From positions 1,054,001 through 1,118,000 of the forward strand of contig CAVVAH010000004.1 of NCBI GenBank assembly GCA_963746175.1: a stretch of 64,000 nt of DNA, written 5' to 3'. Source of the stretch: CAVVAH01 sp963746175 (GTDB lineage Bacteria > Actinomycetota > Actinomycetes > JACCUZ01). The notes below the pieces were generated by a model. The model saw nothing but the letters and a program-made list of their open reading frames with translations, was not told where the DNA came from and did no database searches. Shown here in pieces: positions 16,855 to 25,084 of this stretch. The position numbers were made by a program, and so were the translations under genes. Position 1 is the first letter of the stretch; each line of letters starts with the position of its first letter.

Positions 16855-17715
16855 GTGCCTGAACTTCCCGAGGTGGAGGCATTGGCCGCCTTCCTCACCG
16901 AGCGTGCGGTCGGGCGTGTCGTGGCGCGGGTGGACCTCGCCGCCCTGAGCGTCCTGAAGACGTACGACCCCCCGGTGACCTCGCTCCAGGGGCTCGAGAT
17001 CAGCGGCGTGGCCCGGCACGGCAAGTTCCTCGACCTGGACGTCAGCGGGCTGCACCTGATCACCCACCTGTCCCGGGCCGGCTGGCTGCGCTGGTCGGAG
17101 GCCCTGTCCCCGGTCCCGCCCCGGATGGGCAAGGGGCCGCTCGCCGCCCGGGTGCACCTCGACGACGGCTCCGGCTTCGACCTCACCGAGGCGGGCACCC
17201 AGAAGCGGCTGGCCCTCTACGTCGTCCACTCGCCGTACGACGTCCCGGGGATCGCCCGGCTCGGGCCGGACCCGCTCGCCCCCGGCTTCACCCGCGAGGA
17301 CCTGGCGGCGATCCTGGCCGGCTCCCGCCAGCAGGTGAAAGGCCTGCTGCGGGACCAGTCGGTGCTCGCCGGGGTGGGCAACGCCTACTCCGACGAGGTG
17401 CTGCACGCGGCCCGCCTCTCGCCGTACCGGCTGGGGTCCTCCCTGTCCGAAGCCGAGGTCGACGAGCTCTGGACGGCGCTGCAGACCGTGCTCCGGGAGG
17501 CCGTGAGCCGGGCGCAGGGGCTCAAGGCGGCCCAGCTCAAGCAGGAGAAGAAGGTCGCGATGCGGGTGCACGGCCGCACCGGGCAGCCGTGCCCGGTGTG
17601 CGGCGACACCGTCCGCGACGTCTCGTTCGCCAGCTCCTCCCTGCAGTACTGCCCCACCTGCCAGACCGGCGGGAAGCCGCTCGCCGATCGGCGGCTGTCA
17701 CGCCTGCTCAAGTGA
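16855..17715 (+). CDS. Fpg/Nei family DNA glycosylase
   Basis: 286 residues. After the start Met is removed, P2-E-L-P-E-V-E supplies the catalytic proline and glutamate of bifunctional base-excision glycosylases. The helix-two-turn-helix contains VLAGVGNAYSDEVL. A C-terminal zinc finger has CPVC and CPTC with the substrate-contacting Arg region (LADRRLSRLLK). It should excise oxidised bases and nick the strand. The spacing resembles the actinobacterial Nei/Fpg-like group more than canonical MutM; exact substrate preference cannot be told. Confidence 0.9.
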   Translation: MPELPEVEALAAFLTERAVGRVVARVDLAALSVLKTYDPPVTSLQGLEISGVARHGKFLDLDVSGLHLITHLSRAGWLRWSEALSPVPPRMGKGPLAARVHLDDGSGFDLTEAGTQKRLALYVVHSPYDVPGIARLGPDPLAPGFTREDLAAILAGSRQQVKGLLRDQSVLAGVGNAYSDEVLHAARLSPYRLGSSLSEAEVDELWTALQTVLREAVSRAQGLKAAQLKQEKKVAMRVHGRTGQPCPVCGDTVRDVSFASSSLQYCPTCQTGGKPLADRRLSRLLK

Positions 17716-17744
17716 GCGGGCTGGCGGCAGCCGGGCGAGGTCCC

Positions 17745-17763
17745 TGCCGGCCGGCCCCCGGCA
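17745..17763 (+). terminator. Weak hairpin after the glycosylase gene
   Basis: TGCCGG (17745-17750) pairs with CCGGCA (17758-17763) across 7 bases, 30 bases after the glycosylase stop. It is short and lacks a T tract. Confidence 0.3.
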
Positions 17764-17812
17764 CCCGATGATCTTTCCCGTGGGAGTGAACCTGGCCGCG
17801 TTCTGCGACGTC

Positions 17813-17818
17813 TAGACT
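17813..17818 (+). promoter_or_regulatory. Possible -10 (TAGACT) upstream of the DUF4012 gene
   Basis: TAGACT is the same hexamer seen at 26031 and, on the minus strand, at 51582-51577. It would give a 5' untranslated region of about 120 bases before the GTG at 17943. No clear -35 is seen. Confidence 0.35.
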
Positions 17819-17942
17819 GGTGAGTCCGGGTGTTGGCGTGCCCGGACCCGTCGCTGTGCCCGCCCGGGCACCTCCGCGCCGCCTCCACGCCGCCCGCCCG
17901 CCCGATGAGCTCCCGCCACCGGCCCGCACAGGACAGGATCAC

Positions 17943-19928
17943 GTGACCTCGACCGCCACCCCGCCTGACGTCTCGGCGAAGGTGCGGACGCGGGCGAACG
18001 GCCGAGGCCGACGGGCCAGGCCGCCGGCCCGGCGGACCTGGGCCCGCCCCCTGGCTGTCCTCCTGCTGCTCGGCCTGGTCCTGTTCGGCGTCTGGGTCTG
18101 GTGGCTGGCGACCGGTCTGCTGGACGCCGCGCGCACCGTCCAGGACCGTGCGGCCGTGGCCCAGGCGGAGCTCGAGCAGTTCCGCGACACTCTCAAGGCC
18201 GGCAACGAGGACGAGGCACGCGCCCACCTCCAGGCGGGGAAGGCGGCGCTTGCCGAGGCCAGGGAGGCCGCCGGGGCGAGCCAGGTGCGGACCGCCGAGC
18301 ACCTGCCGTACGTCGGGAGCACGGTCCACGACCTCGACCACCTGCTCGCCGCCGCCGGGATCATGACCCGGTCCGGGTCCAGCGCCCTCACGGTGTACGA
18401 GAACTTCTCCGGCGACGACTCCAAGCTCTTCAAGAACGGCCGCTTCAGCATCCCGGCGATCCGCGAGGCGCAGGGCTCGGTCGAGAAGATCAAGGCCTCG
18501 ATGGACGACGCCCAGGACGAGCTCGAGCAGGTGACCGGCCACGGTCCCAAGGGCGGAGACGCACTGGCGAAGAAGAAGTCGGCCCTGAAGCAGATCACCT
18601 CGCTGCGGCAGGAGGTCGTCTCCCTCGGCCCGCTGCTCGACGCCATGCCGGACGCCGTCGGCGCCAACGGCAAGAAGATGTACCTCGTCGCGATCATGAA
18701 CCCCGCCGAGATGCGCGCCTCCGGCGGAGCGCCGCTCTCGGTCGCGTTCGTGCGGTTCCACGACGGCAAGATGTCGGTCCCGGAGCAGGGCCAGACGTCG
18801 GTCCTCACGACGTTGAACAGCGAGTTCTACTGGGACCGGCTGACCGGCAAGGACGACCCGTTCGCGCTGCCGGCCGGTGCCGCCGAGCGGTTCGTCAACA
18901 CCACGTTCAACCCGGACTTCGCCACCTCGGGGGAGCAGATGGTGCGGGCCACCCCGGCCAACTTCGGTCGCAAGACCGACGGCGTCATCGCCCTCGACAT
19001 CAACGCCGTCGGGCACCTGCTCGACCTCACCGGGCCGATCAAGACCGACTTCTACGGCACCCTCACCGGCAAGAACATCGCCCAGAAGCTGGTCGTGCAG
19101 GGGTACAAGTTCGGCAGCGACGACGCGTCGGTCGACATCCGGCACGACGTCAACAACCAGCTGATGAGCGTGATGCTCAACCGGCTCACCGAGGGCGGGG
19201 GCCTGATCGACAAGGCCCGGGCTCTCGGCCTCGCCATCCCCGGCCGCCACCTGCAGATGTACTTCCGGGACCCCAAGCTGCAGCAGGTCGTCGTCGAGAA
19301 GGGTCTCGGCGGCACCATCCCGGTGCGGAAGACCGGCAACCTGTCGGCCGTCTACACCCAGAACGGCAACGGCAACAAGATGGACGTGTTCCAGGAGCGG
19401 ACCGTCTCGGAGGTCGTCACGCTTCGCAACGACGGCTCCGCGGTGGTGCGCCGGACCGTCCACCTGGAGAACCCGACCCCGTCCTACGACGCGCCCTACC
19501 CGGACGTGCACCGCGGGTACGACACGCGCTGGGCGACCAACCTCATCATCAACCTCATGCCCAAGGGCGCGAAGATCACCAAGCAGCCGGTGGTCGAGAT
19601 GCCCCTGACCGTCGGCTCCGGGCGCGACCAGGACGGCCACACCTACGCCAAGGCCGCCGTCACCCTGCCGCCGGACGGCACGGCTGAGGTCAGCTGGACC
19701 TACGTGGTCGAGCACGCCGCGGTGCGCAAGGGCGACCGGATGTACTTCCGCGACTACGTCGTCCCGCAGGCGATGCTCAGGACCCCGACGCTGGACCTCA
19801 CGGTCGTGGCGCCGGACGGGTGGCAGGCGCAGCCGGGTCGTGGCTGGACGGCCGCCGACCACGGCCTTGCGACCAGCGTGCCGATGGACCGCCTCCAGGT
19901 CCTCAAGGTGCTGCTCACCAAGAAGTAG
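17943..19928 (+). CDS. DUF4012 domain-containing membrane-anchored protein
   Basis: 661 residues from the GTG at 17943; the frame is open further upstream but that part looks non-coding. A basic N-terminus leads into one transmembrane helix (about 40-60), an Ala/Glu-rich helical stretch (about 70-120), then a large extracytoplasmic DUF4012 domain with conserved strings such as IMNPAEMRASGGAP near residue 255. DUF4012 proteins are frequent in actinobacterial exopolysaccharide loci, and this one opens such a region. Its biochemical role is unknown. Confidence 0.87.
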   Translation: MTSTATPPDVSAKVRTRANGRGRRARPPARRTWARPLAVLLLLGLVLFGVWVWWLATGLLDAARTVQDRAAVAQAELEQFRDTLKAGNEDEARAHLQAGKAALAEAREAAGASQVRTAEHLPYVGSTVHDLDHLLAAAGIMTRSGSSALTVYENFSGDDSKLFKNGRFSIPAIREAQGSVEKIKASMDDAQDELEQVTGHGPKGGDALAKKKSALKQITSLRQEVVSLGPLLDAMPDAVGANGKKMYLVAIMNPAEMRASGGAPLSVAFVRFHDGKMSVPEQGQTSVLTTLNSEFYWDRLTGKDDPFALPAGAAERFVNTTFNPDFATSGEQMVRATPANFGRKTDGVIALDINAVGHLLDLTGPIKTDFYGTLTGKNIAQKLVVQGYKFGSDDASVDIRHDVNNQLMSVMLNRLTEGGGLIDKARALGLAIPGRHLQMYFRDPKLQQVVVEKGLGGTIPVRKTGNLSAVYTQNGNGNKMDVFQERTVSEVVTLRNDGSAVVRRTVHLENPTPSYDAPYPDVHRGYDTRWATNLIINLMPKGAKITKQPVVEMPLTVGSGRDQDGHTYAKAAVTLPPDGTAEVSWTYVVEHAAVRKGDRMYFRDYVVPQAMLRTPTLDLTVVAPDGWQAQPGRGWTAADHGLATSVPMDRLQVLKVLLTKK

Positions 19929-19974
19929 TGCCCAGCCGCCGGGCGGACCTGCGTCCCCTCGGTGCCGCCCGCCC

Positions 19975-20004
19975 GGTCAGGTCAGCTCAGGTCAGGTCAG
20001 GTCC
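19975..20004. repeat. GGTCA pentanucleotide repeat, six units
   Basis: Six consecutive 5-base units, GGTCA GGTCA GCTCA GGTCA GGTCA GGTCC, lie between convergent genes. The repeat contains the stop codon of the DMT transporter (TGA on the minus strand at 19999-19997). A partly paired GC-rich stem (CGGGCGG/CCGCCCG) precedes it and could terminate the DUF4012 transcript. Confidence 0.6.
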
Positions 20005-20833
20005 GGCGCAGCGGCTCGCTCGTGCGCTGCTGACTCGCCAGCAGGATCGCGCCACCGAGTGCCAGGGTGAACCCGGCGACGGACACGGGAAGCCAGTGCG
20101 GCCTCGAGGAGTCGGAGAGAAGCAGCACACCGACCAGGGCGCCGGTCAACGTCTCCACGCCGACCATGATGGCGGTGGCGTTGGTCACCACCACGCGCTG
20201 CAGCGCATGGGCGTAGGTGGCCAGGCCGTGCGCTCCCGCGGCGACGACGACCCAGGCGGCGGGGTCCGACAGGAGGTCGCCTGCGCCGGACAGGTCCATC
20301 GCGCGCGCACCCAGCCCCACCAGGGCGAAGTCGATGCCTGCGACGACGGCCAGCGCGCCGCCGGTCCGCGATCGGGCACGGCGGACGAGGACGAGCGCGG
20401 CGAGCACGGCTGCGGCGAGCGCGGCCACCATCGCGGACCGGACCTCGGTGGCGACCTGCACGGCGGGCCCGGATTGCGCGGAACCGACGACCAGCAGCAG
20501 CCCGATCGCCACGGCGCACAGCCCCAGCACGTCCTGCCGGCGCGGGACGAGGCCCAGGACAGGCCATGCGAGCAGGGCCGTCACTGCCAGGCTGGAAGCC
20601 CGAGCCACGGCGACCACGAAGATCGGGAGCTCTCGGAGCGCCAGCATCGAGAACAGGAAACCCAGCGCCACCAGCAGCAGGGCCAGCCGGTACCACCCGG
20701 ACGTGGTCAGCTGCCGCAGCAACCCGAGCTGAGACGTCTCGGCGGCGACGCGCCCCACGGCCTTGGCCTGGAGGACGGCCGCGAGGCCGGAGCACAGGGC
20801 TGCACACAACGCGGCAGCCACGGCGAGGATCAC
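19997..20833 (-). CDS. DMT/EamA-type multispanning membrane transporter
   Basis: About 278 residues from the GTG at 20833. Around nine to ten hydrophobic helices are spread evenly, and the Ala/Leu/Val/Gly composition and two-half layout fit the drug/metabolite transporter superfamily. The substrate is unknown; within an envelope-glycan region it might move a lipid carrier or a small metabolite. The gene is divergent from the GT-C gene and convergent with DUF4012. The frame is open further upstream but lacks membrane character there. Confidence 0.75.
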   Translation of the reverse strand: MILAVAAALCAALCSGLAAVLQAKAVGRVAAETSQLGLLRQLTTSGWYRLALLLVALGFLFSMLALRELPIFVVAVARASSLAVTALLAWPVLGLVPRRQDVLGLCAVAIGLLLVVGSAQSGPAVQVATEVRSAMVAALAAAVLAALVLVRRARSRTGGALAVVAGIDFALVGLGARAMDLSGAGDLLSDPAAWVVVAAGAHGLATYAHALQRVVVTNATAIMVGVETLTGALVGVLLLSDSSRPHWLPVSVAGFTLALGGAILLASQQRTSEPLRRT

Positions 20834-20888
20834 GTGCCCACGCTTCCAGGTGCCGACGCCGCCCGTCCGTCGGGTCCCGGCGAGTCGG

Positions 20889-20894
20889 TAAGTT
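20889..20894 (+). promoter_or_regulatory. -10 element for a leaderless GT-C cassette transcript
   Basis: TAAGTT ends 7 bases before the GTG at 20902 and no ribosome-binding site precedes it, so the transcript of the four-gene cassette probably starts at or next to the start codon. Confidence 0.45.
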
Positions 20895-20901
20895 CTCCGC
20901 C

Positions 20902-22200
20902 GTGACGTCGCCGAGGAACACGCCGCAGGTGCGGGGACGGCGAGGACCCGCCGACCCGTCCGACGCGACGGAGCCGCAGGCCGTCGTCGGAGCCCGCCCC
21001 GTGCGCCGGGGGAACCGTGACCCACTTCTCGCTCGGGTCGCGACGGCCTACCTCCTCACGGCGGCAGTCCTGCTGATCGTCGTGGTCGTCGCGACCGGCC
21101 CGGGTGACGCCCTGCCGGGAAGTGAAGGGATCGGCTGGATCCAGGGCTGGGCCCGTTGGGACTCCGGCTGGTACGCCGCCATCGCCGAGCACGGGTACAC
21201 CTACTCGACGGACACCCAGTCCTCCGTCGCGTTCTTCCCCACCTATCCGTTGCTGCTCGTGGTCGGCGACACCGTGCTCCCGGTCTACGTGGCCGGCTAC
21301 CTGATCACCCTGTTGTCCGGGCTGGCCGGCTGCCTGCTGTTCGCGCGCTGGTGCCTCGACCGGATGCCTCGGGTGCCCGCGGTCTTCGCCGTCGCACTGC
21401 TGATGCTCTACCCCTACTCGTACTACCTGTACGGCGCCGTCTACGCGGATGCGCTCTTCCTGGCCAGTGCCCTCGCGGCGTTCATGCTGCTGGAACGAGG
21501 CCACCCCCTGCTGGCTGGTCTGGTGGGGATGGCGGCCACGGCCGGGCGCCCAGTCGGGGTCGCCGTGCTGGCGGGCCTCGCGGTCCGCACCGTCGAGCTC
21601 GCCGCGCAACGAGCCGCTGCCGGCGAGCACTCGTCGGGACGTGACCCGGGCAGTCGTACGACAACCCTCCGGGCGCGCGCACGTGTCACCGCGCGGCAGC
21701 TGACCGGGTGGGACGCGTCGGTCCTGCTCGCCGGTGCAGGGCTGGCCGGTTGGTGCGTCTACCAGTGGCTGCGGTTCGGCAACCCGCTCGCGTTCGTGGC
21801 GGCGCAGTCGGCGTGGGACCAGGGCTCGGGGCTGGACGTCTGGATCAAGGCCGCATTCTTCCGCGACCTCACCACCATGAGCCCGCAGGCCGTCCTGAAG
21901 CTGGCAGTCCCCGGAGTCGCGCTGCTCGTCGCCATCGCCCTCCTGCCACGCGTGAAACGCCGGTTCGGCTGGGGATACCTGACCTACGCCGCTGTCGTGC
22001 TGGGGCTCCCGCTGCTGGGAACGAAGGACTTCCTGGGCGTCGGCCGGTACCTGTTCGCCGCGTTTCCTGTCGTCGCGGTCGCCGGCGAGCTCCTGGCCGG
22101 GCTGCGGCCGGGTTGGTTGCGACCAGCACTGCTGCTCGCGTCGGCTGCCGGCCTGGTGGCCGGAGCGGCGGCGTTCGGCGCCGGGCTGCTGATTGCATGA
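20902..22200 (+). CDS. PIG-V-type GT-C family mannosyltransferase-like integral membrane protein
   Basis: 432 residues. A 45-residue cytoplasmic N-terminus is followed by about ten transmembrane helices. The first outer loop holds RWDSGWY (85-91), and FFPTYPLL follows at about 111-118; both are hallmarks of PIG-V/GT-C proteins, where the Asp is the likely catalytic residue. Such enzymes transfer a sugar from a polyprenyl-phosphate donor outside the membrane. The next gene starts inside its stop (ATGA) and looks like a donor synthase, so donor maker and donor user are coupled. Confidence 0.85.
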   Translation: MTSPRNTPQVRGRRGPADPSDATEPQAVVGARPVRRGNRDPLLARVATAYLLTAAVLLIVVVVATGPGDALPGSEGIGWIQGWARWDSGWYAAIAEHGYTYSTDTQSSVAFFPTYPLLLVVGDTVLPVYVAGYLITLLSGLAGCLLFARWCLDRMPRVPAVFAVALLMLYPYSYYLYGAVYADALFLASALAAFMLLERGHPLLAGLVGMAATAGRPVGVAVLAGLAVRTVELAAQRAAAGEHSSGRDPGSRTTTLRARARVTARQLTGWDASVLLAGAGLAGWCVYQWLRFGNPLAFVAAQSAWDQGSGLDVWIKAAFFRDLTTMSPQAVLKLAVPGVALLVAIALLPRVKRRFGWGYLTYAAVVLGLPLLGTKDFLGVGRYLFAAFPVVAVAGELLAGLRPGWLRPALLLASAAGLVAGAAAFGAGLLIA

Positions 22201-22958
22201 CACACAGCCTCGACGAGGCCGCGTCGTTCCAGCGGCTGAGTGTCGTGATCCCCATGTGGAACGAGGAGTCGTACGTCGAGCGCGCGGTCCGCGCGGCGAC
22301 CGAGGCGTGCGAGCGGCTCACGACGGCCGGAACGATCCTCGACCACGAGATCGTCATCGTCGACGACGCGTCGACCGACCGCACTGCCGAGATCGCGGAC
22401 TCGCTCGCGGCGGCCGACCCACATGTCGTGGTCGTGCACCATGCGACCAACCGCTCGCTCGGCGGCAGCATCCGGAGCGGGCTGGAGCGCGCCACCGGCG
22501 ACGTCGTGCTGTACACGGACGCCGACCTGCCCTTCGACCTGGTGGAGGTGGACCGGGCGTGCCGCATCCTGCGGGTCTACGAGGCGGACGTCCTCAGCGC
22601 CTACCGGCACGACCGCACCGGTGAGGGTCCGCGGCGTGCGGCGTACTCCTGGGGCTACAACTGGCTCGTCCAGGCCCTGTTCGGCACCCGGCTCCGCGAC
22701 GTGAACTTCGCCTTCAAGCTCATCCGTCGTCGCGTCCTGGATGCCCTCGAGCTCACCAGCGAAGGATCGTTCGTGGACGTCGAGATCCTGGTCCGCGCGC
22801 AGCGGATGGGGTTCACCGTCGTCCAGATCGGCGTCGACTACTTCCCGCGGACCCGCGGTGTCTCCACCCTGTCCTCGGTCGCCGTGATCCGCGGCATCGT
22901 CCGGGAGATGGCCGGCCAGTACCGCGAGCTGCGCGGTCTGCGACCACCCGACCTGTGA
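22197..22958 (+). CDS. GT2 glycosyltransferase, polyprenyl-phosphate-sugar-synthase-like
   Basis: 253 residues, soluble GT-A fold. VVIPMWNEE near the N-terminus, VDDASTD (about 55-61) and the metal-binding DAD at 108-110 in LYTDADLPFD are present, followed by the GGSIRSGL-type segment common in dolichol-phosphate mannose synthase relatives. It should transfer a nucleotide-sugar to polyprenyl phosphate at the cytoplasmic face. It has no transmembrane tail. Starts and stops overlap by four bases with both neighbours. Confidence 0.88.
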   Translation: MTHSLDEAASFQRLSVVIPMWNEESYVERAVRAATEACERLTTAGTILDHEIVIVDDASTDRTAEIADSLAAADPHVVVVHHATNRSLGGSIRSGLERATGDVVLYTDADLPFDLVEVDRACRILRVYEADVLSAYRHDRTGEGPRRAAYSWGYNWLVQALFGTRLRDVNFAFKLIRRRVLDALELTSEGSFVDVEILVRAQRMGFTVVQIGVDYFPRTRGVSTLSSVAVIRGIVREMAGQYRELRGLRPPDL

Positions 22959-23794
22959 CGCGGCTCCTGCTGGTGACCGCCGACGACTTCGGTCTGACCG
23001 AAGGCGTGAGCAGGGCGGTCGTCCACGCGCACCGGGAGGGCATCGTCACCTCGGCGTCCCTGCTGGCGGTGGGCCGGGCCTACCGCACCGCTGTCCGGCA
23101 GGCTCGGGACAACCCTGCGCTGGCCGTGGGCGTGCACCTCGCCGCCGTCGGCGAGGATCCTCCGCTGCTCGACCCGTCCGCGATCCCCTCGCTGGTCGAC
23201 CGGTCCGGACAGCTCCCGTCGAGCTACCGGACGTTCCTCCGGCGCGCCGCACTGGGACAGGTCGACCTCGCAGACGTCCGTCGTGAGTTCCACGCGCAGG
23301 TCAGCCGCGTCGTCGACGACGGACTCGTGCCCAGCCACCTCGACACCCACCAGCACCTGCACCTCTGGCCGCCGGTCGCCGGGGTCGTGACGGAGCTCGC
23401 CGAGGAGTTCGGGATCCCCGCGGTCCGACTCCCGCGCAGCCACCGGAGGGCGCCTGTCGGCATCGGCGTCAACCTCCTGAGCAAGCGGCTCTCACGACGT
23501 CTCGATGCGGCAGAGCTGCAGCACACGGACGACTTCGCGGGCCTCGACGAAGCGGGCACCCTGGACCGCTCGTTCGAGGGTGCCCTCGACAGGTTGCTGA
23601 CCCACCGGCCCACGGGGAGCGTCGAGATCAACACCCACCCCGGCGAGGCGGGCGACCCGGGGCTGGCACGGTTCCGCTGGGGCTATCGGTGGGACGGCGA
23701 GCTCGAGCTGCTCGTCTCCCGCTCGACCAGGGAGCTCGTCGAGCGGCGCGACTTCACGCTCGGGTCCTGGGTCGACCTGGTGGCGGGGCAGTGA
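22955..23794 (+). CDS. YdjC/ChbG/HpnK family carbohydrate deacetylase
   Basis: 279 residues. The N-terminal ADDFG motif (D10, D11), H61 and the HLDTHQHLHLW cluster (about 128-138) are the family's metal and catalytic residues. Characterised members remove N-acetyl groups from sugars: ChbG on chitooligosaccharides, HpnK on a hopanoid-linked GlcNAc, NaxD on undecaprenyl-phosphate GalNAc. Sandwiched between a polyprenyl-sugar synthase and a methyltransferase, a lipid-linked N-acetylhexosamine is the more likely substrate than free chitin fragments. That is inference. Confidence 0.88.
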   Translation: MTRLLLVTADDFGLTEGVSRAVVHAHREGIVTSASLLAVGRAYRTAVRQARDNPALAVGVHLAAVGEDPPLLDPSAIPSLVDRSGQLPSSYRTFLRRAALGQVDLADVRREFHAQVSRVVDDGLVPSHLDTHQHLHLWPPVAGVVTELAEEFGIPAVRLPRSHRRAPVGIGVNLLSKRLSRRLDAAELQHTDDFAGLDEAGTLDRSFEGALDRLLTHRPTGSVEINTHPGEAGDPGLARFRWGYRWDGELELLVSRSTRELVERRDFTLGSWVDLVAGQ

Positions 23795-24459
23795 ACCGGG
23801 CCGCGCGCGAGACACTTGCGCTGTATCACGGCCTCGGTCCGGGCAGCCGGCTGCACGTCCGGGTGCGATGGGCCTCCTGTCCCTTTCCCGCAGTCGCCGA
23901 GGCGGTGCCGGCGTCGGGCCGGGTGCTCGAGGTCGGCTGCGGACACGGCCTGTTCTCGGCGTACCTCGCCATGTCGTCGCGTGCACGCGACGTGCACGGT
24001 GTCGATCTCGACGTGGACAAGATCCGGGATGCGGGGCTGGCTGCCGCGGCGGCGCGCGCCGAGGGCGCGCGACTGACCTTCGCCGTGGCCGCGTCCGGCG
24101 AGGTGCCCGACGGCCCGTGGGCCGCCGTGGTCATCGTCGACGTGCTGTACCTGCTGGACCGGGACGCCCAGCTGGACCTGGTCGCCCGGTGCGCGGACCA
24201 GCTGGCCCCCGGCGGCGTACTGGTGCTCAAGGAGATGAGCGATCGCCCACCCTGGAAGGCTCGGTGGAACCGGCTGCAGGAGACGGTGTCCGTGCGTGTC
24301 CTGCATCTCACCGAGGGACGAGACCTGACCTTCCTCCCCCCCTCGGACCTGGCGGTCGCGATGGAGCGCGCCGGGCTGGCAGTCGCCGCGACGAGGGTCG
24401 ACCGCGGCCGGCCGCACCCGCATCTGCTGCTGGTCGGTCGCCGGGCGGCGGGCTCCTAG
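23791..24459 (+). CDS. Class I SAM-dependent methyltransferase
   Basis: 222 residues from the GTG at 23791, overlapping the deacetylase stop (GTGA). Motif I is VLEVGCGHG at about 45-53, with acidic motif II VDLD at 71-74. The central and C-terminal parts follow the methyltransferase type 11/25 pattern. Its position as fourth gene suggests it methylates the deacetylated sugar or its lipid-linked form, but this is not shown. Its TAG stop is part of the CTAG shared with rmlC on the other strand. Confidence 0.83.
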   Translation: MNRAARETLALYHGLGPGSRLHVRVRWASCPFPAVAEAVPASGRVLEVGCGHGLFSAYLAMSSRARDVHGVDLDVDKIRDAGLAAAAARAEGARLTFAVAASGEVPDGPWAAVVIVDVLYLLDRDAQLDLVARCADQLAPGGVLVLKEMSDRPPWKARWNRLQETVSVRVLHLTEGRDLTFLPPSDLAVAMERAGLAVAATRVDRGRPHPHLLLVGRRAAGS

Positions 24460-25082
24460 AGCCGCGCCTTCGCAGACCCGTGGCCGGCGCGCAGCGACTC
24501 GGAGTAGGCCCGGCACTCGTCGTACGACGGCAGCAGCCCGGTGGCCTCGGCCTCGGCCAGCGTCGGGGCGGCCAGGTCCTTCGGGGAGAGCAGCGGCTCG
24601 ACACCGACCGGCCACTCGATGCCGATCTCCGGGTCCAGCGGGTGCACGCCGTGCTCGCGGTCGGGGTCGTAGCCCGCGGAGCACAGGTAGGAGACGACCG
24701 CACCGTCGGTGAGCGCCATGAAGACGTGCCCCAGGCCCTCGCCCACGTAGACCGCCCGGCGGTCGTCGGCGTCGAGCAGGACCGAGTCCCACCGCCCGAA
24801 CGTCGGCGAACCCACCCGGATGTCCACGACCACGTCGAGCACCGCGCCGGACGGGCAGGTGACGTACTTGGCCTGGCTCGGCGGGACGTCGGCGAAGTGG
24901 ATGCCACGGATGCTGCCCCTGGCGCTGACCGACATGTTCGCCTGCCGGAGGTCCAGCCGATGGCCGATGGCCTCGGTGAAGAGGTCGTCCCGGAACCACT
25001 CGACGAACACTCCCCGGTCGTCGCCGTGCTGCACCGGGACCACCTCGAAGGCGTCCGGCACCGCCAGCTCGCGGATCTTCAT
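24456..25082 (-). CDS. rmlC: dTDP-4-dehydrorhamnose 3,5-epimerase
   Basis: 208 residues. SIRGIHFAD carries the conserved RGxH base of RmlC cupins, followed by PPSQAKYV and the DVVVDIRVGSPTFGRW block. The enzyme epimerises dTDP-4-keto-6-deoxyglucose at C3 and C5 toward dTDP-L-rhamnose. The ATG is 2 bases after the rmlA stop. The TAG overlaps the methyltransferase TAG on the opposite strand in one palindromic CTAG. Confidence 0.93.
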   Translation of the reverse strand: MKIRELAVPDAFEVVPVQHGDDRGVFVEWFRDDLFTEAIGHRLDLRQANMSVSARGSIRGIHFADVPPSQAKYVTCPSGAVLDVVVDIRVGSPTFGRWDSVLLDADDRRAVYVGEGLGHVFMALTDGAVVSYLCSAGYDPDREHGVHPLDPEIGIEWPVGVEPLLSPKDLAAPTLAEAEATGLLPSYDECRAYSESLRAGHGSAKARL

Positions 25083-25084
25083 GC

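Noticed and set aside
17385..19862. 825-residue minus-strand open frame
   Set aside because: Antisense to the DUF4012 and glycosylase genes, with low-complexity composition and no ribosome-binding site.
20902..24459. Hopanoid side-chain pathway (HpnI/HpnK analogy)
   Set aside because: GT2 plus YdjC deacetylase also occurs there, but no squalene-hopene cyclase, HpnG/HpnH or radical SAM gene is nearby, and a GT-C partner fits a polyprenyl-phosphate route better.
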